Assembly (NCBI GenBank): GCA_049647245.1
Contig: JBARXH010000202.1
Span: 1 to 36,411 of the forward strand
Direction: 5' to 3'
Source of the DNA: Litorimonas sp049647245
GTDB lineage: Bacteria; Pseudomonadota; Alphaproteobacteria; Caulobacterales; Maricaulaceae
Length of the DNA stretch: 36,411 bases
Shown here: in pieces, positions 16,645 through 24,223 of the stretch
Layout of the letters: each line of letters begins with the position of its first letter
Position numbering within the stretch: the stretch's first letter is position 1
Position numbers and translations under genes: made by a program
The notes under the pieces: generated by a model
The model's input: only the letters and a program-made list of their open reading frames with translations
What the model was told of the DNA's origin: nothing
The model's database searches: none

Positions 16645-18453
16645 ATGGATCAGGTCTTCTGGACATATTTCTTCGTCATCCTGACCTTCGGTCTCTACAT
16701 CGGCATCGCTATCTGGGCGAAGGCCGGCTCGACCGAGGACTTCTACGTGGCGGGCCACGACATCCATCCCGCGCTCAACGGCATGGCCACCGGCGCGGAC
16801 TGGATGAGCGCCGCCTCCTTCCTGTCCATGGCGGGGCTGATCGCCTTTCTGGGCTATGGCGGCTCGGTCTATCTGATGGGCTGGACGGGTGGCTACGTGC
16901 TGCTGGCGCTGCTGCTCGCGCCCTTCATGCGCGAATTCGGCAAGTTCACCGTGCCGGACTTCGTCGGCGACCGCTACTATTCCAAGGTCGCGCGCGTCAT
17001 CGCCGTGATCTGCGCGCTGATCGTGTCCTTCACCTATATCGCCGGACAGATGAAAGGCGTGGGCGTTGCGTTCTCCAGCTTCCTGGGGGTGAACTTCAAC
17101 CTCGGCATCTTCATCGGTTCGGCGATCGTGTTCTTCTACGCGGTTCTGGGCGGCATGAAGGGCATCACCTACACGCAGGTCGCGCAATATGTGGTGCTGA
17201 TCTTCGCCTACACCGTGCCGGCCATCTTCATCAGCCTTGCCATCACGGGCAATTTCATTCCCCAGCTGGGCTTCATCGGCAATGCGGCCGGGACGGACAC
17301 GCCCATGCTGGAGCAGCTCAACACATTGGTGACCGACCTCGGCTTCACGGAATACACTTCCACGACCAAGGCCAAGATCGACGTGTTCTGCATCACGGCA
17401 GCGTTGATGTTCGGCACGGCCGGACTGCCGCATGTCATCATCCGCTTCTTCACCGTGTCTTCGGCCCGCGCGGCGCGCAAGTCGGCCGGCTGGGCGCTGA
17501 TGTTCATCGCCCTGCTCTACACAGTTGCCCCAGCCGTTGGCGCCTTCGCCCGGATGAACTTCATCGATACGGTGAACGAGGCCACCTACATCACGGACGC
17601 GGAAGACTATGAGGCGCGTGCCGCGGAAATCGTCGCGGAAGGCGGCAAACCCGTGCCCGAATGGTACAAGACGTGGGAGTCCACCGGGCTGCTGGCCTAT
17701 GACGACCTGAACGGCGACGGGGTGATGCAGTACCGCGGCCCCGACGCGCCCGACGGCGTCGCCAACGAGGTCGTGCCCAACCGCGATATCTTCGTGCTGG
17801 CCAATCCGCAGATCGCCAACCTGCCGGGCTGGGTCATCGGCCTGGTGGTGGCGGGTGGCCTCGCCGCCGCCCTGTCCACGGCGGCCGGATTGCTGATGGT
17901 CATCAGCTCCGCCGTCAGCCACGACCTCATGAAGCGGACCTTCACGCCGGACATGACGGAGCGCCAGGAGATGATCGCTGCGCGCACGGCCGCCGCCGTC
18001 GCCGTGGTCGCCTCGGCCACGCTGGGGGCGTTCGCATCGAGCCTGCCCTTCGTGGCGCAGGTCGTGGCCTTCGCTTTCGGCTTGGCTGCGGCGTCGCTCT
18101 TCCCCGTGATCTTCCTGGGCATCTTCTGGAAGCGCATGAACAAGGAAGGCGCAATTTCGGCCATGCTGGTCGGTCTCGTCACGACGTTCAGCTATATCTG
18201 CTACTTCAAGTTCGTGAACGACGATCCGTCCCTGTGGCTGTTCGGCGTGTCGCCCGAAGGCATCGGCTTCGTCTTCATGTGGCTGTCCCTCGCCGTGGGC
18301 ATCGCCATGGCTCTGGTCACGGCGCCGCCGCCGCAGGACATACAGGACCTGGTCGCGGATATCCGCATCCCCGGGACGCGCAAGCCCCACGGCATCGCCG
18401 ACGCCGGCATGACCCCCGACATGCCCGGCCCGGTACCCAGCCCGGCGGAATAG
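16645..18453 (+). CDS. Sodium/solute symporter (ActP-like, VC_2705 subfamily)
   Basis: This 602-residue SSF-family symporter is related to the acetate permease ActP. It has a typical N-terminus (TYFFVILTFGLYIGIAIWAK), SSF motifs around GADWMSAASFLSMAG and GGMKGITYTQVAQY, and about 13 hydrophobic segments. A hydrophilic insertion (about residues 305-385) between two helices contains D354-x-N-x-D-G, resembling a calcium-binding loop. GGAGG lies eight bases before the ATG. The adjoining DUF4212 gene, the CrbS-type sensor and acs point to acetate or a short-chain carboxylate, but the substrate is not proven. The stop is followed by a GC-rich hairpin. Confidence 0.9.
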   Translation: MDQVFWTYFFVILTFGLYIGIAIWAKAGSTEDFYVAGHDIHPALNGMATGADWMSAASFLSMAGLIAFLGYGGSVYLMGWTGGYVLLALLLAPFMREFGKFTVPDFVGDRYYSKVARVIAVICALIVSFTYIAGQMKGVGVAFSSFLGVNFNLGIFIGSAIVFFYAVLGGMKGITYTQVAQYVVLIFAYTVPAIFISLAITGNFIPQLGFIGNAAGTDTPMLEQLNTLVTDLGFTEYTSTTKAKIDVFCITAALMFGTAGLPHVIIRFFTVSSARAARKSAGWALMFIALLYTVAPAVGAFARMNFIDTVNEATYITDAEDYEARAAEIVAEGGKPVPEWYKTWESTGLLAYDDLNGDGVMQYRGPDAPDGVANEVVPNRDIFVLANPQIANLPGWVIGLVVAGGLAAALSTAAGLLMVISSAVSHDLMKRTFTPDMTERQEMIAARTAAAVAVVASATLGAFASSLPFVAQVVAFAFGLAAASLFPVIFLGIFWKRMNKEGAISAMLVGLVTTFSYICYFKFVNDDPSLWLFGVSPEGIGFVFMWLSLAVGIAMALVTAPPPQDIQDLVADIRIPGTRKPHGIADAGMTPDMPGPVPSPAE

Positions 18454-18480
18454 CCCGGCCCATAACTTGGCTGGACGGAT

Positions 18481-18507
18481 GGGCCGCTCCTCCGGGGCGG
18501 CCCTTTC
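18481..18507 (+). terminator. Candidate terminator after the symporter gene
   Basis: A perfect 7-bp stem, GGGCCGC/GCGGCCC (18481-18487 and 18497-18503), has a nine-base loop and is followed by TTTC. The short T tract makes it an imperfect intrinsic terminator. It would separate the symporter transcript from the sensor-kinase gene starting at 18589. Confidence 0.5.
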
Positions 18508-18588
18508 ACATGCGCGGGACATGGATTTGCCGCCGCATTGTCATCGGTCTGCGCCGCGCCTAGGGTCGGAATAGGGGAAGGAACGGCA

Positions 18589-21500
18589 ATGCCACTCTGG
18601 TCGGTCTTCATCGTCACCGCGGCCTATGTCGCCGGACTGTTCCTGATCGCCTGGACGGGGGACCGCCGGGCCGACACGGCACCGTCCTCACCGTCCTGGC
18701 GATCCGGTCTCGGCTACGCTCTGGCCCTTTCGGTCTATTGCACCAGCTGGACCTATTTCGGCGCGGTCGGCACGGCGGCGGAGTCCGGACTGGATTATGT
18801 GTGGATCCTCGCCGGACCGGCCCTGGTCTTCCTTCTCTGGGGCGGACTCGTGCAGCGCATCGGCGACGTGACCCAGCGCGAAAGCATCTCGACCCTGTCG
18901 GACTTTCTCGCCGCGCGATACGGCAAGAGCAGGGACATGGCCGCACTGGCGACGATCGCCGCGGTGACCGGCAGTCTGCCCTATATCGCGCTGCAACTGC
19001 AATCGGTGGGTCTCAGCCTCGCCACGCTGGTGGACGCGCCGGTGCAGGACGCCAACGACTTCGTGCTGGGCACGGCGCTTGCCATGTCCGCCTTCGCCAT
19101 CCTCTTCGGGGCGCGCGGCTCGGACGCGACGCGACGCAATGCGGGGCTGATGCGGGTCCTGCAGGTCGAGGCGCTGGTGAAGCTTGCCGCGCTGATGGCC
19201 GTTTGCGCCCTGTCGCTGCACCTGCTGGCGGACGGGCAGGTCGATCTGGCGGCGGCCTCGCGGGACGTCCTGTCGCGCGGCAGCGACGGAATCCGGCCCG
19301 CCGCGATCCTGCTGCTCTCCATGGCCGCCATCCTGTGCCTGCCGCGTCAGTTCCACGTCGCCATGGTGGAACGCCAGCATGCTTCCGACGTGCGCTGGGC
19401 GCGGGGGTTGTTTCCGCTCTACCTCCTGCTGACCAGCCTGGTGGTCGTGCCCATCACGGTGGCCGGGCTCGCGCTTCTTCCCGCCACGGCTGCGCCCGAC
19501 CTGTTCGTGCTGGCGCTGCCCTTGTCCGTGGACGCCGACGGACTCGGCCTGTTCGTGTTCCTGGGCGGTTTCTCCGCCGCGACCGGCATGGTGGTCGTCG
19601 CAACCATCACCCTGTCCTCCATGGTCACCAATGATCTGATCGTGCCGGGGCTGCTGGGGCGGCGTTTCGGTCCTGGCGGCCACCGGGCCGGAAAGACGAC
19701 CCTGCTGCGCATCCGCAGAGCGGTGATCGTCGGCCTGCTCCTGCTGGCCTATGGCTTCTACCGCGTCGGCGGGGACGGGGCCGCCTTGGCGCAGACAGGT
19801 CTGCTGTCCTTCGCGGCGGCTGCGCAGTTCGCTCCTGCCCTGATCGGCGGCGTTCTGTGGAGGCGGGCCAATCGGCGCGGTGCGGTGGCGGGTCTCGTCG
19901 CCGGGTTCCTCCTCTGGATCTACACGCTTCTCCTGCCCGGTCTGTTTGGTCACGAGGCGGTGGCTGCACAGCTTCCGGCTCTGCTCGATCCCTACGCCCT
20001 GTTCGGGCAGGGGTTCGGAGATCCGCTGGCCCATGGCACCCTATGGAGCCTCGGGGTCAATGCGGGACTGTTCGCCGTGCTGTCGCTCGGCGCGACGGAA
20101 CGGCTGCGCGACCGGGTGCAGGCCGTGGTCTTCACCGCCCGATCCGAACCTCGCATCGCGGCGCAGGACACCTTGCCCGCCCAGCCCGCCACCATATCGC
20201 CCGACGGTCTGGCGGCGCTGGCCGCGCGCTTTCTGGACGAAGAGGCCGTGCGGCACGCCTTCGCCAACTTCGCCGCGAAAACCCCCGGCGTCAGCGTCGC
20301 CGGTGCGGAGGCGGCCGACTGGCGGCTGGTGCAATTCACGGAAAAGCTGCTCGCCCGCGCCATAGGGGCATCGTCCTCGCGCGTGATCATGGCGTCCGCC
20401 GTGTCGGATTTCGACGTGAACCTCGACGATGTGCTGACCCTGTTCGACCAGCGCGCCCCGGCTGCGCGGTTCGACGACCACCTGCTCCAGTCCACGCTGG
20501 AAACCATGCCCCAGGGTCTATCAGTTGTGGACCCTCAACAACGGCTGGTTGCCTGGAACGGAGCCTATGCAGAGATATTCGACTATCCGGCGAAGCTGCT
20601 GACCCGGGGCCGGCCCATCTCGGAGCTGATCGAGCACAACATCCGAAAGGGTTGGATCACGGGCGGTGATCCGCGCGAACAGGCCCGGCGGCGAGTGGCA
20701 CACATGCGCGCGGGACGCCCGCACATCTACGAACGCGCCAACCCCGACGGCCGGATCTTCCGCATCCAGGGAAATCCGACCCCCGGCGGCGGCTACGTCA
20801 CCCGCTTCACCGACATCACGCGCGACCGCGAGCGCGAGCGGGCACTGCGCGAGGCCAACGACACGCTGGAACAGCGGGTGCGCGAACGCACGCAGGCGCT
20901 GGAGGACATGGCCGGATCGCTGCAGACCGCGCGCGACGCGGCCGACGCGGCCAATGCTTCCAAGACCCGCTTTCTCGCCGCCGCCAGCCACGACTTGTTG
21001 CAGCCACTCAACGCGGCGCGCCTGTTCGTGGGCGCGGTCGATCCGGCCCGGCCCGATCCGGCGCTGCTCTCGAAGGCGGACCAGTCGATCGCCGCCGCCG
21101 ACCAGCTGCTCAAGGGATTGCTGGACATATCGCGTCTGGATCATGGCGAGGTGCGGGTGGACCGGGTCGCCCTGCCGTTGGGCGCGATGTTCGCCGATCT
21201 GGTTGAGGAGGCCGCCCCCATGGCGGATGCGGCCGGACTGTCGCTCCGCCATGTCCCGACGCGCCTGTCGGCCATGGCCGATCCGGACCTGTTGCAGTCC
21301 GTCTTGCGCAACCTCCTGTCCAATGCCCGCCGCTACACGCGAGAGGGCGGCGTCCTGATCGGAGCCAGACGGGACGGGCCGGACCATGTCCGCATCGAAG
21401 TCTGGGACACGGGTCCCGGTATAGATGCAGCGCGCCAGGCTGCCATCTTCGAAGCCTTCGAGCGGGACGACGGTGCGGACAATCTGGGAGCGCGCGGATC

Positions 21501-22032
21501 GGGCCTCGGACTGCCCGTCGCCCGGCGCATGGCCCGTTTGCTGGGAACGGACATTGCCCTGTCCTCCGCACCCAATCGCGGAAGCGTGTTTTCCATACGC
21601 CTGCCCCGAGTCCGGAAAAGCACGAGCGTACGCAAAAAGAGGGCCGGTCCCGACACGCCTGCCCAGCCCGATCTGTCAGGACAGAGCGTCTGGATCGTGG
21701 ACGACGAAGCGGCGGTGCGCGACGCCATGCAGGCCTTGCTGGAGCGCTGGGGCGCGATATCCGGGTGTTTCACGGGACCGGATGACGTGCTCGGCGCGGC
21801 GGGCCGACCCGATATAATCCTGGTCGACCACGATCTCGGCACGCCCCTGACCGGCCTTGGCCTGATCGACGAACTGCGAACCCGCTGGTCCGCTTCGGTC
21901 CGCTATGCGCTGGTATCCGCCGTGCAGTCGGAGGCCGCGCTAGCCCGCGCGAAAGAGATGGGCGTGCCGGTGATCGCCAAACCGGTGGACCCAGATGACC
22001 TGGCCCGCTGGATCGATGGTTCGAACCGCTAG
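18589..22032 (+). CDS. crbS: SSF-domain hybrid sensor histidine kinase (CrbS-like)
   Basis: This 1147-residue membrane-bound hybrid kinase has an N-terminal symporter-like (SSF) domain (about 1-490, many helices), a PAS domain (about 636-745), a short coiled coil, HisKA with phospho-acceptor His801 (ASHDLLQPL), and HATPase with the N-box LRNLLSNARRYT, DTGPGI and GSGLGLPVAR. A C-terminal receiver domain (about 1035-1147) carries phospho-acceptor Asp1080 in LVDHD. This layout is that of CrbS/MxtR, which controls acetate use and acs in other proteobacteria. GGAAGG lies just before the ATG at 18589. It ends overlapping the convergent response-regulator gene by four bases. Its ligand is not known here; acetate or its uptake is inferred. 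Confidence 0.9.
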   Translation: MPLWSVFIVTAAYVAGLFLIAWTGDRRADTAPSSPSWRSGLGYALALSVYCTSWTYFGAVGTAAESGLDYVWILAGPALVFLLWGGLVQRIGDVTQRESISTLSDFLAARYGKSRDMAALATIAAVTGSLPYIALQLQSVGLSLATLVDAPVQDANDFVLGTALAMSAFAILFGARGSDATRRNAGLMRVLQVEALVKLAALMAVCALSLHLLADGQVDLAAASRDVLSRGSDGIRPAAILLLSMAAILCLPRQFHVAMVERQHASDVRWARGLFPLYLLLTSLVVVPITVAGLALLPATAAPDLFVLALPLSVDADGLGLFVFLGGFSAATGMVVVATITLSSMVTNDLIVPGLLGRRFGPGGHRAGKTTLLRIRRAVIVGLLLLAYGFYRVGGDGAALAQTGLLSFAAAAQFAPALIGGVLWRRANRRGAVAGLVAGFLLWIYTLLLPGLFGHEAVAAQLPALLDPYALFGQGFGDPLAHGTLWSLGVNAGLFAVLSLGATERLRDRVQAVVFTARSEPRIAAQDTLPAQPATISPDGLAALAARFLDEEAVRHAFANFAAKTPGVSVAGAEAADWRLVQFTEKLLARAIGASSSRVIMASAVSDFDVNLDDVLTLFDQRAPAARFDDHLLQSTLETMPQGLSVVDPQQRLVAWNGAYAEIFDYPAKLLTRGRPISELIEHNIRKGWITGGDPREQARRRVAHMRAGRPHIYERANPDGRIFRIQGNPTPGGGYVTRFTDITRDRERERALREANDTLEQRVRERTQALEDMAGSLQTARDAADAANASKTRFLAAASHDLLQPLNAARLFVGAVDPARPDPALLSKADQSIAAADQLLKGLLDISRLDHGEVRVDRVALPLGAMFADLVEEAAPMADAAGLSLRHVPTRLSAMADPDLLQSVLRNLLSNARRYTREGGVLIGARRDGPDHVRIEVWDTGPGIDAARQAAIFEAFERDDGADNLGARGSGLGLPVARRMARLLGTDIALSSAPNRGSVFSIRLPRVRKSTSVRKKRAGPDTPAQPDLSGQSVWIVDDEAAVRDAMQALLERWGAISGCFTGPDDVLGAAGRPDIILVDHDLGTPLTGLGLIDELRTRWSASVRYALVSAVQSEAALARAKEMGVPVIAKPVDPDDLARWIDGSNR

Positions 22033-22679
22033 ATCCTGAGCGCCTCATTGATGACCAGCAGCGCCTGCGTCCGGTTGTTGACCCCCAGCTTACGGAAGAT
22101 CGCGGTCATGTGCGCTTTCACCGTGGCTTCCGATATGCCCATCTGGAAGGCGATCTGCTTGTTGAGCAACCCTTCGGACAGATAGTCCGTCACCCGGCGC
22201 TGGGCCGGGGTGAGCGAGCCGAGCTTTTGCACGGCATCATCGTCGCCCGACGCCTCGTGTGCGGCGAAGGCTTCCCCGCCGGCCAGAACCGTGCGGACGG
22301 CCTGCGCGATCGCGTCGCCGGATTCGTTCTTGGTCACGAACCCCTTGGCCCCCAGAGCGCGCGCGCGGGCAAAGAGGGACGGCGCGTCATGGCCGGACAC
22401 GATCATGACCGGCAGGGCCGGCACCGCCGCCGTCAGCCGTGCAAGGCCTTCCAGTCCGCTGGCATCGCCCAGCTCCAGGTCCAGCAGGACCAGCGACGCA
22501 TCACGCGCCGCGGCCAGCCCCTCCGCGAGGGTCGAAGCGGTTCGGACCGCGTCCCGCGCGAAGCCGGCCTTGTGGAGGTTGGCCACCATGGCGTCACGCA
22601 CGAGCGGGTGGTCGTCGATCACGAGCAAGGTCGGTCCTGCCGCATCCGGGCTGCCATCGGTCATTCCGTCCGTGTCCAT
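22029..22679 (-). CDS. crbR: LuxR-type response regulator (CrbR-like)
   Basis: This 216-residue response regulator is the likely partner of the convergent hybrid kinase. The N-terminal receiver has LLVIDDHP and LVLLDLELGD (phospho-acceptor Asp in the latter), plus a lysine in GFVTKNE. The C-terminal LuxR/GerE helix-turn-helix reads SLTPAQRRVTDYLSEGLLNKQIA and ISEATVKAHM. The ATG at 22679 follows GGAGGGG with a short spacer. Two 11-bp direct repeats (22695-22716) precede it. CrbR-type regulators activate acs and associated transporters, and the near-identical elements upstream of the DUF4212 gene and the porin are candidate targets. Confidence 0.87.
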   Translation of the reverse strand: MDTDGMTDGSPDAAGPTLLVIDDHPLVRDAMVANLHKAGFARDAVRTASTLAEGLAAARDASLVLLDLELGDASGLEGLARLTAAVPALPVMIVSGHDAPSLFARARALGAKGFVTKNESGDAIAQAVRTVLAGGEAFAAHEASGDDDAVQKLGSLTPAQRRVTDYLSEGLLNKQIAFQMGISEATVKAHMTAIFRKLGVNNRTQALLVINEALRI

Positions 22680-22694
22680 CCGTCCCCTCCGTCG

Positions 22695-22716
22695 GCGCCC
22701 CGTCTGCGCCCCGTCT
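22695..22716. repeat. Tandem 11-bp direct repeat before crbR
   Basis: Two head-to-tail copies of GCGCCCCGTCT are followed by a partial third (GCGC). They lie 16-37 bases upstream of the crbR start. The 11-bp period places the copies on the same face of the helix, as for paired regulator sites, but a chance repeat in GC-rich DNA is possible. Confidence 0.5.
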
Positions 22717-22746
22717 GCGCGGAGCTGTCCCGCCATGATCCTATGC

Positions 22747-22756
22747 GACCAAGGTC
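22747..22756. promoter_or_regulatory. Candidate CrbR operator in crbR/porin divergent region
   Basis: GACCAAGGTC is the core of an inverted repeat with arms CGACC and GGTCG separated by AA. It lies 67 bases upstream of crbR and 112 upstream of the porin gene. A TAATAG at 22771-22776 could be a -10 box, placing the element over the -35 position, as expected for a class II activator site. The same 10-mer with one change occurs upstream of the symporter operon. Confidence 0.5.
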
Positions 22757-22770
22757 GTAGCACCAATGGC

Positions 22771-22776
22771 TAATAG
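22771..22776 (+). promoter_or_regulatory. Possible -10 box of porin-acs promoter
   Basis: TAATAG lies about 93 bases before the porin start and is one of few AT-rich hexamers in the gap. If used, the -35 region overlaps the candidate operator and no consensus -35 is needed, which fits an activator-dependent promoter. This is only suggestive. Confidence 0.28.
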
Positions 22777-22868
22777 CGGTGACCCCGTCTGCCCTCCAGA
22801 ACGCATGCAGATCGTCGCATCCGGGACCGTCCGGCCCTGCACAAAGGCGGCTTGTTCTGGGGAGAACC

Positions 22869-24215
22869 ATGTTGAACCGACGTTTCGGGGCCTGTGCCCT
22901 GTCCATCCTGACTTTCGCGGCCGCTCATCCGGCGCTCGCCCAGAGCTCCACAGCCGAACTGGAAGCGCGCATCGCGCAGCTCGAAGCGATGCTGTTGGAG
23001 GTCAAGGCCGAGCTAGATACCAGCCGCGCCATCACGGAAAACGAGATCGTCACGCTGAAGTCCCGCATGGACAGCCCGCCGCCGCCGGACAAGGGCAGTC
23101 AGACCACGCCTAAGTCCGAAGGGTTCCAGCTGGGCGACACCACCTTCAAGATCGGCGGTTTCGTCGATCTGGACACGCATGTGACCCGCCTGTCCGACGG
23201 ATCCATCGCCTCCGGCTCGATCGCGCGAGACTTCTACATTCCCAGCGTCACGCCGACGGGTTCCGCCCCCTCGACAACGGTGACAGACCTGACCGCTCAG
23301 GCCTCTCGCCTGTCCTTTTCGGCGGAACGCGGTGCGGGCGATGACAAGGCGCTGGGGCTCGTGGAGATGGATTTCCTCGGTTCGCTGCAGGGCAATGAGC
23401 GCGTGTCCAATTCCTACGCGCTGCGCCTGCGCCGGGCCTTTTTCGACTATAAGGGCCTGCGCGTCGGACAGGAATGGTCGACCTTCCAGAACACGTCGGC
23501 GATCCCCGAAAGTGCGAGTTTCCTCGTCCTGTCCGACGGCATGACCTTCGTGCGACAGCCCATAGTCCGCTACACGGCCGGCCCGCTGCAGCTCGCCGTG
23601 GAAACGGGCAATGCGACAGTGACCCCGGAAACTGGCGCGGGCCGTATCGAGGCGGACGGCAACCTGATCCCGGACGTGATCGCGCGATACAATCTGTCCG
23701 GCGATTACGGCAACGTGTCGCTGGCCGCGATCGGCCGTCAGCTTCGCCTGGAAACCGGGGCCACGGACGATGGCGCCTTCGGCTTCGGCCTCAGCGCGTC
23801 GGGCCGGGTGAAAGTCGGCGCGCGCGACGATATCCGGTTCAACCTCGTCGCCGGCGAAGGGCTTGGCCGATATGTCGGCCTGAACGCGCTCAATGGTGCG
23901 GCGGTCAACCCGGCCACGGGAGAACTGGAAGCCATCCCTTCCTATGGCGGGCTGATCGCCTGGCGTCATCCGTTCGGAGAGACGGCGCGTTTCAACCTCG
24001 GCTATTCCGCCCTGTTCGCGGACAATCCTGGCTTCCTGACCACGCTGAACCCGTCCACGACTGAATCCGTCCAATCCGCCTATGCCGCCCTGCTTTGGGA
24101 CATCGCGCCCGGCATCACGGTCGGGATCGAGGGCCTCTACGGCGTGAAGACGCTCGAGAACGGGGCGGACGGGTCGCTTCAACGCTTTACCTTCTCGACA
24201 AAATACGGCTTCTAG
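22869..24215 (+). CDS. DcaP-like outer-membrane porin
   Basis: This 448-residue outer-membrane protein has a signal peptide (cleavage after HPALA, near residue 24), a short coiled coil (LEARIAQLEAMLLEVKAEL), a Pro/Lys spacer, and a beta-barrel starting FKIGGFVDLDTHVT. This is the pattern of DcaP-type trimeric porins, and the protein ends in an aromatic residue (STKYGF), typical of barrel proteins. The ATG at 22869 is preceded by GGGGAGA; an upstream in-frame start at 22779 would lengthen the N-terminus without need. The stop overlaps the ribosome site of acs (AGGAGG), so the two genes are one operon. It may pass acetate or dicarboxylates across the outer membrane. Confidence 0.83.
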   Translation: MLNRRFGACALSILTFAAAHPALAQSSTAELEARIAQLEAMLLEVKAELDTSRAITENEIVTLKSRMDSPPPPDKGSQTTPKSEGFQLGDTTFKIGGFVDLDTHVTRLSDGSIASGSIARDFYIPSVTPTGSAPSTTVTDLTAQASRLSFSAERGAGDDKALGLVEMDFLGSLQGNERVSNSYALRLRRAFFDYKGLRVGQEWSTFQNTSAIPESASFLVLSDGMTFVRQPIVRYTAGPLQLAVETGNATVTPETGAGRIEADGNLIPDVIARYNLSGDYGNVSLAAIGRQLRLETGATDDGAFGFGLSASGRVKVGARDDIRFNLVAGEGLGRYVGLNALNGAAVNPATGELEAIPSYGGLIAWRHPFGETARFNLGYSALFADNPGFLTTLNPSTTESVQSAYAALLWDIAPGITVGIEGLYGVKTLENGADGSLQRFTFSTKYGF

Positions 24216-24223
24216 GAGGCTCC

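Noticed and set aside
16195..18522. Minus-strand 775-residue open frame over the symporter
   Set aside because: It is antisense to two well-supported genes and has a low-complexity Asp/His/Arg composition.
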